A stretch of 64,000 nt of DNA from Zygnema cylindricum (lineage: Eukaryota > Streptophyta > Zygnematophyceae > Zygnematales > Zygnemataceae): NCBI GenBank assembly GCA_037447655.1, contig JBBHKE010001759.1, positions 1-64,000 of the forward strand, in the 5' to 3' direction. Below the pieces are notes generated by a model. It searched no databases. It was given only the letters and a program-made list of their open reading frames with translations, and was not told where the DNA came from. Each line of letters starts with the position of its first letter. Position 1 is the stretch's first letter. The translations under genes and the position numbers were made by a program. Shown here in pieces: positions 20,863 through 31,469 of this stretch.

Positions 20863-21959
20863 GTATGCTCCTCTAACACTCCAGTGACATTATTCCCGAG
20901 CATGCCTGGATCTTTATGAGAGTATGCATGGGAATTAGGACAAGACACTAAAGTAGGAAGGACCTTGACGGGCTGGCCAGGTACATTAATGTTGTAATTC
21001 GGAGGGTAGTCAGTTTGGACACATGATTAGACTTGGTGAAAGGGAAGCAAAGCGGTCGTAATGTTTGAAGTGGGAGGTATTACAAACAAATAAGCCTCAC
21101 GAAGACGACTTACATTGATTGGGTTCGTCCATTTGGAGCGAACCCGATGTGCCAAGGACCCATGCCGAGAGACATCAATAATTAGAGGGGGTCCGATAAG
21201 GTAATCTATGCGCTTATAGTCAGCCAGAACTGTTGGTCGAGGATCATTAAAAGCGGCAATGTTCTCTAAAATGTATCCGACAAGCTTGGCCATGGTTTGA
21301 AGAAAATGAAGGACCCTCAAAAGCTCAAAAAACAATTTGGTACGGGGATTTGCCAAACCAAAACCTTTGCCTTCCCGAGACCTGCCTTGACACTCCCACC
21401 CCCCAAAAACAAGGTCTATCGGTTCGACATCCTGTAGATGATGATCACTAAGGATGCGGATATCTTGTGGAAGAGGAGTGTGCATGTGTAGAAAGGCTGA
21501 CTTTGGAAACAACTTTGGATACTGTGAATGCAAGAGATTACAGTGGTGCAATTGTGCTTTTCTAGCTAATGCATCAATTTCTACTACATAGCAGTGACGG
21601 ATAATGAGACCATTCCGTAAACATGACAATAGTGAAGTTCTGAACCCAACAAAAAGATCTAAAATAACCACCCTGTCCGTATGAGGACTCAGCTGTACGA
21701 GCTTCCAACTGATTAGAAGGAAACCCGAAAGATCGGTTGCAACTGTAGGTATAGGAGGGATAGTCGTTTATGGAAAAGATAATGTGGACTTATAAATATT
21801 GTCAAATGTGTGAGAATTGATAAGAAAACCCGGTTCCGCAAAGATCTCGGGTAAGGGGGAACTATCCGGCATAATTTCTTCGGCCGAAAGAGAGTGGAAA
21901 ATTTCCTCCCCAACAAAGTTCCCCAAAAATGCGGGAAGAGCTGTAGCCGAGTGGGCCAT
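20863..21959 (-). pseudogene. G1 C5-cytosine DNA methyltransferase region
   Basis: It is read from MAHSATALPAFLGN (about 21959) leftward. A TAA near 21769 interrupts the N-terminal extension. The open part 21671-21027 carries methyltransferase motif I as ILDLFVGFRTS (second Gly of the G-x-G changed to Arg), VEIDA (motif II), FGGWECQGRS with the presumed catalytic Cys codon at 21390-21392 (motif IV), ILENIAAFNDPRPT (motif VI, ENV to ENI) and SLAHRVRSKWTN (motif VIII-like). The enzyme family transfers methyl from S-adenosylmethionine to cytosine C5 in DNA. The C-terminal motif X is lost by truncation. A stop carried by G2 after RHGS is absent here. Confidence 0.8.
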
Positions 21960-22070
21960 AATGGGCAAAGGTTAGCAGGCTGAAATGAGAGGGAGGAAGA
22001 TTTTGCGCTCCGGAAAATGTGTCGATCGGTAAGAAAATGTTTGGTCGTGCATGTCCACGCCACCGCCAGT

Positions 22071-22639
22071 TCAGAATATAACGTCTTGACCCACCAAACA
22101 CTCATAGTCGTCACATTTAGTGACCAATGCTCTGACGGCAATTTCAACGGACTCATTTTCGGTTCCTGTCTGAAAACGAAAGATGAGCAGGTCCTTTGTG
22201 ATTCCGAGGACCGGCTCCGTGGTCCCAGCCAAAGTAAGAAGGCGGGTAGCGGTCGCTTGAAGCTTGTCTGCTGTCAGACCAAGCTTGAGCGCAAATCCGG
22301 ATCCGAGAATCACGGGTTTGGCCCCAGTGTCCATGAGAGGAAGAGTGGGGTGAACACCGTTCACAGAGAATGATCCACGAGAGTTATCAAAGAAACTGAT
22401 ATAGGGATCGAGATTACGACGTTCTTCCGTAGTAATCGGTTGAACCGCTGAAAGACTACGATTTTTATGCAAAGCCCTCAAAGCGGCTGCTGCTGCGACC
22501 TCATCAACGAGGGGAAGGGCGTTCGGTACATCCTCCAACATCCCTGAAAGAATACTTAATCGCTCTTTCACCCGATTAGCCTCAGGAGTAGTGCCATCCA
22601 ATATAGTCAGTGCCTTTGCCGCGATGGTAGGAGCGGTTT
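22071..22639 (-). pseudogene. G1 aspartic protease, end of the Gag-protease frame
   Basis: Minus-strand frame with ALPLVDEVAAAAALRAL, VNGVHPTLPLMDTGAKPVI (retropepsin D-T-G active site), GSGFALKLGL and ECLVGQDVIF, then TGA. The same TGA, and a second in-frame TAA about 35 codons later, occur in G2. The protease cleaves the polyprotein. The 5' side is joined abruptly to LTR-like DNA at 22640. Confidence 0.75.
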
Positions 22640-23494
22640 CACAATCACAATCCTGGGTTCAGCAACAGCTCGAGATACAAGGTTGAGCAACAATCCACTT
22701 GATGGGGCGAGAGAAGAAGTGAAGGGAAACCGGTTAGGCCTTGGCGTGAGCCGTGTAGATTAATTTGTAGGGCAGGTTTACAAAGAAAGAAAGTAAGAGC
22801 CAAGCAGCAAAACGCTTAATGGCAAGGAAAATAGCCACTAAAAACTATCGAGACAATTTCACAAGAAAAATCCTTAAAGTTTAGGTCAAATCTTCCAAAA
22901 ATAGAATTCTAGTGCTCTTGAAATTGTGAGCACAAAATTCACCTAAAATTTGCTAAGTACAAAGTCTACAGTTGAGCGCATAACCTACTGCAAATATATG
23001 CATTCTATGTAGTTGTCTGCGCCTAGTTTGGATTTTGGCCAATAGGCGACCAAAATCGTCTACCTTACGTTACAAAATCTACAGCCTATAGATAAAAATC
23101 CTTCCTAAGCTACATGTGAATGCGTGCAACCTCCAAGGGTCTAGGACTTAAAATGGTCCTGCGTGCAGTCCCCATCTGGACCGTCCATTCGTCCATATCA
23201 TTTGTGGTCGTAGATTCGCGTTCTAATCCACGATGGCGTTGACATCATTTGGAGTTGAGGTTTCGGTTCACGTGAATTTCAACGACCGACGACTTCGCGC
23301 ACAGAATCTAAAATGTCAACGGGTTTCATGGCGTCGGACCAAAATCTCTACGGACTTGTCGCCACCAAAATATCACCACGAGTAAATTAGTGTGGCGTCC
23401 TTTTTTTTAGGACCGCTTACATTAGGATCAAATATATTAAAAATGTTGTTAGAATGTGATTAACTATAATTAAAATGCGGCGACGCGATGCGGC
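22640..23494 (-). repeat. G1 5' LTR portion
   Basis: The upper end, plus strand GATGCGGCATGACA at 23481-23494, is the LTR start TGTCATGCCGCAT on the minus strand, as in G2. Blocks such as TTTTGGCCAATAGGCGACCA (23034-23053), AAAATCCTTCCTAAGCTACATG and the GAGCCGTGTAGATTAA region align with 58230-58320 and 57966-57980. It is more diverged from G2 than the coding part is. The boundary with the protease region is a deletion junction. Confidence 0.65.
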
Positions 23495-24122
23495 ATGACA
23501 TGTACAAATCGAGTGTACGTTAGCTGCCATAAATCATGTATGTCTTTTGTACAACACTGATAATAACATTGTACTTTCCATATCCGACCCCATGGTTTTG
23601 TCCCCTTCTCGTTTAATGTCCACTTGAGTGCTGCCACATGTTAATATGTGGCTCTTTTGGCGTTATTCCCCAAAATAACCATTTCGAGCTATCAACGCTC
23701 ACGCGGGCCGCCCTATCACTTTATTTCTTGACATGACATTTGTGCGATTAGGCGGCGAGCAAAATATTTTCTGGGTCCATAACTTATATGTTCACTACAT
23801 TGTTTTGTTCTGATAAATTATTTATCTGTTAAGGAATTTTTTATCACATTATCAAACCCTATATCCGTAACGATTCTTCTACGACCTACCGAATAAGGCG
23901 GACGACTACTATGGACTATGTAGGAATTGGGATCAAAACTATATCAGTCTATCATTTTTGTTTGACGCTACTTTGTCTCTCTTTCTCTTTTCTACCTTAG
24001 TGTGTTACCTTGGACACGAAGAAGGTAGCCATGGTTTTTCTTTGCCTATCTCTCTCTCTCTCTCTCTCTCTCCATTAGAGTCTAGGTGAAAAACAAGTGA
24101 TTATGAAATACCCTTTTCAACG
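23495..24122 (-). repeat. LTR H1, remnant 3' LTR of copia H
   Basis: On the minus strand it starts CGTTGAAAAGGGTATTTC (24122; TG changed to CG compared with H2) and shares with the A-family LTRs the CCATGGCTACC block (near 24027), a tRNA-like region (23880-23945) and scattered GTAC. A CT repeat fills 24046-24072. The distal end meets the G1 LTR at 23494/23495 and may be truncated by that insertion. Confidence 0.6.
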
Positions 24123-24136
24123 TTCCCTATATTTTG

Positions 24137-25525
24137 GTTTTTTTTTAATTTTACGCCCCATTTCTCCTTACAAAATTTAATTTAGGAGAGGGAACTAGTT
24201 TAGTTATCATGTCTACCACCATTTCCCCATCTGGTCTATATTTCAATTTAATTATTTTATCCTCTATTTTATCTCTCACAAAACTAAGTCTTATTTCTAT
24301 ATATTTTGCTTTAAAATGGTGTTTCAGATTGGCAACAATGACCATGGAAGCTTTATTCTCACAAAATATATTATATACACCATTTTTCACAAATCGAAGC
24401 TCTTCAAGCAAAGATCTAGCCCACATTACTTCTTTGACAGCAGCACACGAAGCCATGTACTCAACCAACTCCAACAACAAGTCCAGACCCAATATGCAAA
24501 AGATATTCAGATGTACATCTTCTCATTGGCACATTCCTATAATTAGCATCACTTCACGAAGTGATGTCAGTGTTATCCCCACCTAGATGGAACCACAAAT
24601 TCTTGGTTCCCATCAAATACCTTATCACTCTCTTGGTTGCCTCCCAATCTCTCTTCTGGGGATCATTCAGACTCTTGCTAAGGACCGTTGTTGCGATATC
24701 AGGCCTAGTATAGTTCATGAAATATATTAAACTGCCAAAATTTTGCCTATACAAAATGTTCTTCATAAATTCTCTCTCTTCTTCATCCATCTGATCATCA
24801 ATCATCACTACACCTCCCTCTAAGCTCCCTTCATAAATCTTCTTTAAATCCATATAAGAATTGCAACTATTAGCTTTATCGATCTAGAATTTTCCAACAT
24901 GTTTTTTATAGTTTTTTTCTGAGTCATTTTTATAGTCTTGTTTCCTATGTCTCTTTCCGTGTGAATTACCAAAATGTATTTAGCCTCCCTTAGATCTTTC
25001 ATATCAAACTGACTACTCTGATTTTCTTGCACTTTGTTATTATTTTTTAAATGACATACTTGGAACTAACAAATCATCAATATATATTGCAATAAAAATT
25101 ATACCATTCTCATCCTCAAATGTATAAATAGAATGGTTCAGACTGATTCCGTTGTATACTATTTTTGTCATAATCTCATCTAACTTGATGGTCCATTTCC
25201 TCAGAACCTGCTTGAGACCATATAAGCACTTTATCAATATGCACACTTTACTTTCCTATCCGTTCTCCATGAATGTTTTTGATTGTCTCATTAAGATTTC
25301 CTCCTGCAATTTCCCATATAGGAAATTCATCTTAATGACTTCATGGTAAATTAATATATTTTTCGCTCCCGCCTGACTTAAGAGGATTTTGACTGAGGGA
25401 AATCTGACTACTAGAGCAAAGGTTTCTTCATAATCTATTCCCTATTTTGGAGTGCATCCTTTTGCAACAAGTCTTGTTTTTTGCCTCTCTATTGAGTTAA
25501 CACGACTTGTTAACAATTTTTCTAA
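24137..25525 (-). pseudogene. Copia H reverse transcriptase and RNase H remnants
   Basis: Minus strand from 25525 to 24137. RT pieces: CLYGLKQVLRKWTIKLDEI, IFIAIYIDDLLVPS (catalytic YIDD kept, near 25070-25110), DMKDLREAKYILVIH. Connection region with NFGSLIYFMNYTRPDIATTV (24554-24853) and RNase H pieces VEYMASCAAVKEVMW and FCENKASMVIV, where the usual CDNQ is changed. Many stops and frameshifts show long decay. The 5' part is replaced by an LTR fragment at 25526. Confidence 0.75.
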
Positions 25526-25762
25526 GATATATTGGATAAGGCGGAAGACTTCTATCGACTATGTAAGACCTAGGATCAAAACTAGGTCAGTCCATCATTT
25601 TTATTAGAGGGTACTCTGTCTCTCTCTCTCTCTCGTCTGACTTAGTCTATCACCTTGGCCACCAAGGAGGCAACCATGGTTTATCTCAGCCTAACTCCCT
25701 CTCTTTCTCTCTCTACAGGATCTAGGTGATAAATAATTGAATATGAATTACCCTTTTCAACA
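25526..25762 (-). repeat. LTR H2 fragment
   Basis: On the minus strand it starts TGTTGAAAAGGGTAATTC at 25762 and matches the first 230 bp of H1, including the CCATGG block and a TC repeat (25619-25633). It is joined directly to copia H RT sequence at 25525. About 145 bp of unassigned DNA separate it from copia C; nothing is recognised there. Confidence 0.55.
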
Positions 25763-25907
25763 CTTTTCTCATCTTATAGAAATTCCTTTTGCAAGATTTG
25801 TTGCACTTAGAATGAAAAAATCTAGGGATGGGACTTTTCGTCCCACGTTAACAGGAGTCGGTTTTTCAATAGTATATAAACGTGGTGGACTTGTTGCGAC
25901 TCGCACC

Positions 25908-26411
25908 TGTTAGATTCAATGTTGTAATCGGCTCTCGCGGTCTATCGCGCGGCCAAATAATTTGTCGTTTTGTTTTAGAGGGTGGTCTTGTTGGTTTGAC
26001 ATCATTATGTCTTTTATATCCTTTCGTAGATTCTTGGTCTCGCGTAGATTCGGTTTTGCGACGACCAAGTTTAATTGTCGTTTGGTTTGTACGGGTTTGT
26101 TTGGGTTGTACGTTTAGGTGTACGTTTGCGTTGTACTTTAGTTTTATGTTGTTTCGTGTGATGACGTGTTTTTGATTGGTAGGCGCTTCGTGCGCACTTT
26201 ATGTTTCGTTTGGTTTTTATAGTTTGATAGTGTGACGCTTCACTTGCAGTACTATATACTGCAACTTAGAGGGAGGGAAACTTAACCTTTTGTTGGGAGA
26301 AAATGTCCGTGAAATATATTGGCTTTCGTGGACAGTTTTTCTCTCGTGTGAATGTTTTATTTTTGCTTCCGCTGTAGTCTTGCACTCAGCATTTTGTGTG
26401 AGATCCTATCA
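25908..26411 (+). repeat. 5' LTR of copia C
   Basis: TGTTAGATTCAATGTTG to GTGTGAGATCCTATCA, 504 bp, with TG...CA ends. It pairs with 59134-59637. Confidence 0.92.
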
Positions 26412-26413
26412 AG

Positions 26414-26425
26414 TGGTATCGGAGC
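26414..26425 (+). other. Primer binding site of copia C
   Basis: TGGTATCGGAGC two bases after the LTR, one mismatch from the plant consensus complementary to the 3' end of initiator tRNA-Met (TGGTATCAGAGC). This is the conventional primer, unlike copia B, D and J. Confidence 0.85.
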
Positions 26426-26470
26426 TTGTGTTCTCCCTTGAGGTGTAGAAGGGTGGCTAGTTTGACCACC

Positions 26471-27781
26471 ATGGGGAGAAAGAAGAAAAATACCCCTACT
26501 CAAATGATGCCTTCTTCTTCTACGTTGATCCCTCGACCTCCGGATCCGAATCTTCCGGATCTAACCGAATCTGAATCATCGTCGGATCCAAAAGTAGAAA
26601 CTCCATTTGCTTTCACCAGCAAAACTTTTGAGGAAGCCGTTCCGATTGATCCGTTCAGACAAAACAAGGAGAATGAGGGGAAAAAAGAGGAAGATGACCC
26701 GATGGGAGATCGTTTACAAAAAATGATGGATGGTCTTTTCCGTTATGTGGATCAGCGGATCTCCAAGGCAAACCGTGTTACTAGGTCTTCGTTATTCGGA
26801 GATCCGATTCCGGATCAAAGTATCGGCAATACGGAAGGAGGTGAAGGAAATGAGGAGGAGACGAGGGAATTAATTCGAAAGGGAAAACTTCCCATCGATG
26901 ACGATTCTGACCTTGATGATTGGAGTGAAAGGGACTAACCAGTTTAATCTATGTCCGGCAAGATCGTCATTTTCAATGGGACAAATTATCAATCGTGGAA
27001 GAAATATATCAAAGGTCAATTTAAATTGAAACGGGTTTGGAAGGTGGTAAAAGAGGTGGACAAGATGCCTACCTCGGGTCATCGAGCTTATCGTGTGTGG
27101 ACGAAGAAAAATATTTCGGCTATCGGCGCTTTATTTCAATCATGTAGCACCTCGATTCACGAACTATTTCTTACCCGAAGATTTGCCTATGATTGTTGGG
27201 TGGCTCTTGAGAATCACTTCGAAAAAAAGCCTTCAAAATAAAGGGCAACTGATTTATACCGACTATAACTCTTTAAGGTCAAGTCAAGTGAGTCGATCGA
27301 TAAAGCCGCGAAGGGATTGAACATTATTATCGAGCAACTCGCAAATTTGGGAAAGTTCATCCATGAGAGTGACAAGGCATCGGTCTTCATCCATGCCTTC
27401 CAGGAGAAAATGATTCACTTAAGGGACATTCTCTTATCAAGGGATTTGAACACCTTGGACTGGATCATTACATTTCTTAAATCGACCGAGGCGAATCGCC
27501 CGAACTCATCGAGGGGAACCCAACCGACCGTTTCCCTCAATGCAATAACACCGAAAACGCCCAATCTAAATTATTTTCGGGGAAGAGGAGGAAGAAGAGG
27601 GGGAAATCCGAAAGGAAAAGGGGGAAGAGGACACGAAAGGGCCGGGAGATCTCCTTCCCAGCTAGGATATTCAGATTTGACCAATATTGCATGTTTTCAA
27701 TGCGGCAAACTTGGTCATATAGCGGCTTCTTCCCGGATAAGGAGCGCCAATGTCACTTTTGCGGGAAATAGGGTACTATAA
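26471..27781 (+). pseudogene. Copia C gag
   Basis: The likely start is ATG at 26471 in the context ACCACCATGGGG. The N-terminal part is basic then acidic and proline/serine-rich (to TAA at 26936). Gag core blocks follow in shifted frames: IVIFNGTNYQSWKKYIKGQF and WVALENHFEKK (26951-27241), then 27317-27781 with LDWIITFLKSTEANRP, a GRGGRRGG stretch and a knuckle start CFQCGKLGHIAAS. The last Cys is lost from frame; one base over, a second knuckle-like CHFCGK appears. Gag coats element RNA. Three breaks make it non-functional. Confidence 0.75.
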
Positions 27782-27783
27782 GC

Positions 27784-28364
27784 CCCCACTGTTACTCGAA
27801 AGCCGAAAATGGAGGCGGCGGTTGAAGAGGAGATCGTGGCGGTAGAGGCGACGGCGGCAGCCGATACAGTGGGCCCAATGGCGGTCGTCTTGGCGGCCGC
27901 AATGGCCGCGGAGGTCGCCATGGAAGAGGAGGAGGACATTTTATGGGCGACGATCAATTTGAAAGAGGAGGCGAAGGCGCGCAAATATTTTCAGCCCTTA
28001 ACCTTTCACTTAATATTTTGGCAGGTGATACGCATCAAGAAAAGGAGTGGATTATAGATTCAGGCGCATCACACCACGTATGTACTGACGCGTCGCTTTT
28101 TGATGATTTTCGCGAACTCACGGTACTAAAAGGAATCACTGTCGCAAGTGGACAAGTGATTTCAATAAGTACAATGGGTACTTTACGTTTGGACTTACCT
28201 ATTTTGGACGCAAGTGGCATGGAAAAAGTGACCCAAACCGAACTAACAAATGTTTTATACTTACCTGAAGGTTCAATGAACCTTCTCAGCGTACCGCAGA
28301 TTTTCAGCGTGCAGGCGTGAGCGTATATGCGTATGGCGACTCCACAATAAAAATTGAACGATCA
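27784..28364 (+). pseudogene. Copia C RGG-rich segment and protease
   Basis: One frame reads a glycine/arginine-rich stretch (27808-27950, RGDRGGRGDGGSRYSG-like, one stop) directly into the protease: EWIIDSGASHHVC at about 28046-28081 (intact D-S-G), TVASGQVISISTMGTLRLDL and TNVLYLPEGSMNLLSVPQ. A TGA at 28318-28320 follows a small frameshift. RGG repeats often bind RNA. Gypsy I interrupts at 28370, and the sequence resumes in frame at 36193. Confidence 0.75.
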
Positions 28365-28369
28365 GATGG

Positions 28370-29328
28370 TGTAACAGTAATAGCAGATCGAACTTGTTTA
28401 TAAAAGGGGAAATTAGGTGTTATGATTATAAAGTACTAAATTTGGTAGACGTCTGCGAAAGAATCACGCTATTTGGAGTTATATTTTAAAAGTTATAGCG
28501 ATGGGTGTATTTAGGTGACACCGTCGGGTCTAAATAACAAGTGGGTATCATTGAAACGGGTTAAGGGTCAAATTAGTACCGAAATTACGCGTGTACGTTT
28601 CATAAAGTTCTAATGATACGTTTAGTATGCACGGTGGTTCGTTTCGTACAAATTTTAGTACGAAACGTCACTTTCACTCGTAAGAAGTTTTGCGTGCGAA
28701 AGTTGTTACGCACGATCGTGCGAAGTCCAGTTTCGTTTGGCACGCACTTTTGCACATAAATGTTACGTAGTGAAATGAAACGTTTGATTGGTTAGTAAAG
28801 TGCTAAGTAGTTAGTAAGAGATTTCGCACGTTTTTGTATAAGTATCTCTGAGTCCTTGCTGGTCAATGATTGGCCCAGGTAAAAGCTTGTTAAAACAAAG
28901 CGTTGACTCTGGCCAGGCGAGTCCAAGGCGATGATGGATAAATAGTGAAGTGTAAGAGGAGAGTACACATCTTTTCCTTTGGAAAAAAATGTGGAAATTC
29001 CGGTTGATCTTGGTCCTGAGCGATTAATACCAAATTGGAGAAAAGGCATTTTTGCATTGAAATCTCTTGCTAACTAAATAGTGTTTTAGTAGTTAAGAGA
29101 TAGAATTATTAAGAGTGAAGAGTAGTGGAAAACACTTTAATAAGAAGGGTTGAGCCACGAGGGCAAGAGACCAAGCTAATGTTATGTGGACAAAAGCTTC
29201 TTCTAATTTAAAGTTTATCCTTATGTGAGTGTGGTCAAATGTGGATGTGTATTTTCCAATGTGTGGAATGTGTGGTTGGGATTGTTTGTAGTAATGGGAT
29301 TTTCTGAGAGGTACGAGATCCTATTACA
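28370..29328 (+). repeat. 5' LTR of gypsy I
   Basis: TGTAACAGTAATAGC to GATCCTATTACA, 959 bp. It holds a perfect 10 bp inverted repeat CGTTTCGTAC/GTACGAAACG (28640-28649, 28658-28667) and the 14 bp palindrome CGCACGATCGTGCG (about 28708-28721). Confidence 0.92.
28640..28721. promoter_or_regulatory. Two dyad-symmetric sites in the gypsy I LTR
   Basis: The first is CGTTTCGTAC and its complement with an 8 bp spacer; the second is the palindrome CGCACGATCGTGCG. The first is kept in the 3' LTR, in the fragment at 59647 and, with one change, in the 61252 LTR. They resemble sites for dimeric factors in a U3 promoter; no factor can be named. Confidence 0.4.
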
Positions 29329-29330
29329 TA

Positions 29331-29342
29331 TGGTATCGGAGC
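29331..29342 (+). other. Primer binding site of gypsy I
   Basis: TGGTATCGGAGC two bases after the LTR end, the same site as in copia C and in the second gypsy I copy (62302-62313). Confidence 0.85.
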
Positions 29343-30140
29343 TTTGGTTACAAACCAGGGAGAAGTTTGCTCACCCGAAATCGATTGTCCTGACCAGTAA
29401 AGGTTCTCTAACCTGTGTCGGTAGAACCACAATGTGAAGTGGTAAGGGATTAGAGGGAAACTGGTAGAACCACAATGTGAAGTGGTAAGGGATTGGAGGG
29501 AAACTGAGTTATCACATAGCCAACGACCACTGGTTTGATGTGGGGCGTGCTCAGGTCCTAAAGACTAAGGCAGGGTGAGCAATGTAGCCACCGCTGAAGC
29601 TCACTCCAATTACCTAGAGGCCAAACAAACTTGTCTTCTTTTAGCAATAATTCATGTGTAGAGGGAGGGTTTTAAGCCATGAAGGGTGAGGGTTAGAGAG
29701 TAAAAGATCTTGATGTAGTGGGAAGTGGAAAATTTGCTAATGGAGGAGAAGGAAAGTGGAGTACTTTACTTCTTCAACAGCAAAGGAGTCCAGAAATGAC
29801 TCAAAACTTTTCAAACCCTAAATTGTTACCTTTGATTGCTTTCAATTTTGCTGTTGCAAAATTTGTGGTTAAATCTTACCTTAGAGAGCTTTCAATTTTG
29901 CTGTTGCAAAATTTGTGAGGAAATTCTTACCTTTTGTTTCAATTTTGGAAAATTGAAATTTGAATTTGCACTAACTTACTGTCAATGTTTTTTTTTATTA
30001 CTCAGAGTTCGACATTTTCAAAGGATTCGTTAAGGAGAAGAAGTCTTGGATAGGAACAATCTTAGGACTTCAAATCTGCAGCAAATTTCTTTGGGAAATT
30101 ATATTCTTTCTTTCCTTTTGCATCATTTCATTGTGTGATA
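29343..30140 (+). other. Untranslated leader of gypsy I
   Basis: About 800 bp without a convincing coding frame. It includes a tandem duplication of about 46 bp (GGTAGAACCACAATGTGAAG twice, 29421-29510) that is single in the second copy, and a repeated GCTTTCAATTTTGCTGTTGC block (29838 and 29888) present in both copies. Confidence 0.6.
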
Positions 30141-31455
30141 ATGACAAACTCTGCATGGAAACGTGAAATGGAGAATGCTTTGAATGTGTTGAAGAAACGT
30201 ACTATGAAATTGGTCAAAAGATTTAATAATCATGTTGCCGCTTTGGATGAAACCATTTCCGAATTGAAAAGTGAATTGCAAGTTGTTAAAGAAAATGGAA
30301 ATGTTTCAAATGAGAAATTAGATGAACTTATTAACTTAATTCAGGCCTAGAATGATATTAATGACCAAAAGGGTGAAAGTAGTAAAAAGAATGCCAGTTT
30401 TAAGGAGGATGATCATAATAGACCTAAGAAGATAAGAGATCTGAAATTGTCTATAAATGAGGAAAACTCGTATGATGGTAAGAAGATTGATGAGTTGGAT
30501 GCTTGGATTTTTTATGTAGAGTATTATATGGAATCTAGAAATTGTGATAATGATGATTACACTTCTTTTGTTGTTATTTCTTTGAAAGGCGATGCTCAAA
30601 TTTGGTATTACACTCAAAGAAGGTCTAAATTGATTTCTTATAATGCTAATTGGGAAACTTTTAAAACCGCAATCAAATCGCGATTCTTATCTGTCACTTT
30701 TAAATCCAGAATGGAAGAAAAGTGGTTGAACTATAAGTAGTAAGATCTGTGAAGGATTACATTGTGGAATTTGACTCATCTTGCATTCACATCATAGGTT
30801 TGACTGATGAAATGGCTAAGTTGCATTTCTTAAATTATCTAAACCCTATACTGAAATCTGAATTGAAACATCAAAAATTTAATAATTTGAAAGAATTACA
30901 AGACAAGGCATTGGAATTAGAGGATCAGTTGGGGTATAATCGGGAAACTAGATCACTAAGGGGTAATTTGAATGAAGTTCAAAGTGGGATGAGGGGGAAT
31001 TTGTGGATGAGGGTCTGAATGCTGGTCTGGTGAATAGGCAAAATATATTTAGGGGAAATAAGAAGGGTGGACAAAGTGGTATTGCAAGAAACAAATTTAA
31101 CAATAGAGGGGGATACATTAAGAGTCCTAAACCAAGCATTAATGCTCAGAAGCCTAACCTTACCATCCCCACATGCACTATGTGTCAGAAAAAGGGTCAT
31201 AGAGCATTTGAGTGTGCACAACTGAAAAAGATTAACTGTTATAACTGTGGAGAGGAGGGACATTTTAGTAGAGAGTGCACAAAACCCAAAAAAAAAATCA
31301 GTTGTTTCAAATGCGGAGGTCCAAATCATTACGCTAAAGACTGTACAGATAAAGGTTCTCTCAAAACAGTCGATGTAAATGAAGGTCAACAAGAGGATAT
31401 TGCATTATACTTAGCTGAGCAGGAAGCCGAGGAGGTGGGGAACGGAAAAGAATAA
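30141..31455 (+). pseudogene. Gypsy I gag with three zinc knuckles
   Basis: From ATG 30141 the first 70 residues are predicted coiled coil (LVKRFNNHVAALDETISELK). TAG at 30348 breaks the frame; the capsid part (30447-30740) has ELDAWIFYVEYYMESRN, DAQIWYYTQRRSKLI and TFKTAIKSRF. TAG at 30738 is followed by a frameshift, also seen in the second copy. The last part (30749-31018, 31003-31455) has three CCHC knuckles: CTMCQKKGHRAFEC, CYNCGEEGHFSREC, CFKCGGPNHYAKDC. Gag builds particles and the knuckles bind RNA. The stops make this copy inactive. Confidence 0.85.
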
Positions 31456-31469
31456 TTGAAATTCCTCAG

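Larger units (their letters stand above)
20863..23494 (-). mobile_element. G1, fragment of the methyltransferase-carrying gypsy element
   Basis: On the minus strand it holds a 5' LTR portion (22640-23494), the protease region and the methyltransferase region, in the order seen in the larger copy G2. The leader, most of gag and the 5' part of the Gag-protease frame are missing (junction at 22639/22640). Everything downstream of the methyltransferase is cut off by the copia F family LTR at 20862. Confidence 0.8.

Noticed and set aside
24046-24072. CT dinucleotide run as an independent microsatellite locus
   Set aside because: It is part of the pyrimidine-rich block found at the same place in several copia LTRs.
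27715-28057. Alanine-rich frames around the copia C gag-protease junction
   Set aside because: They are shifted readings of the GGN-rich DNA; the frame joined to the protease gives the RGG-rich segment instead.
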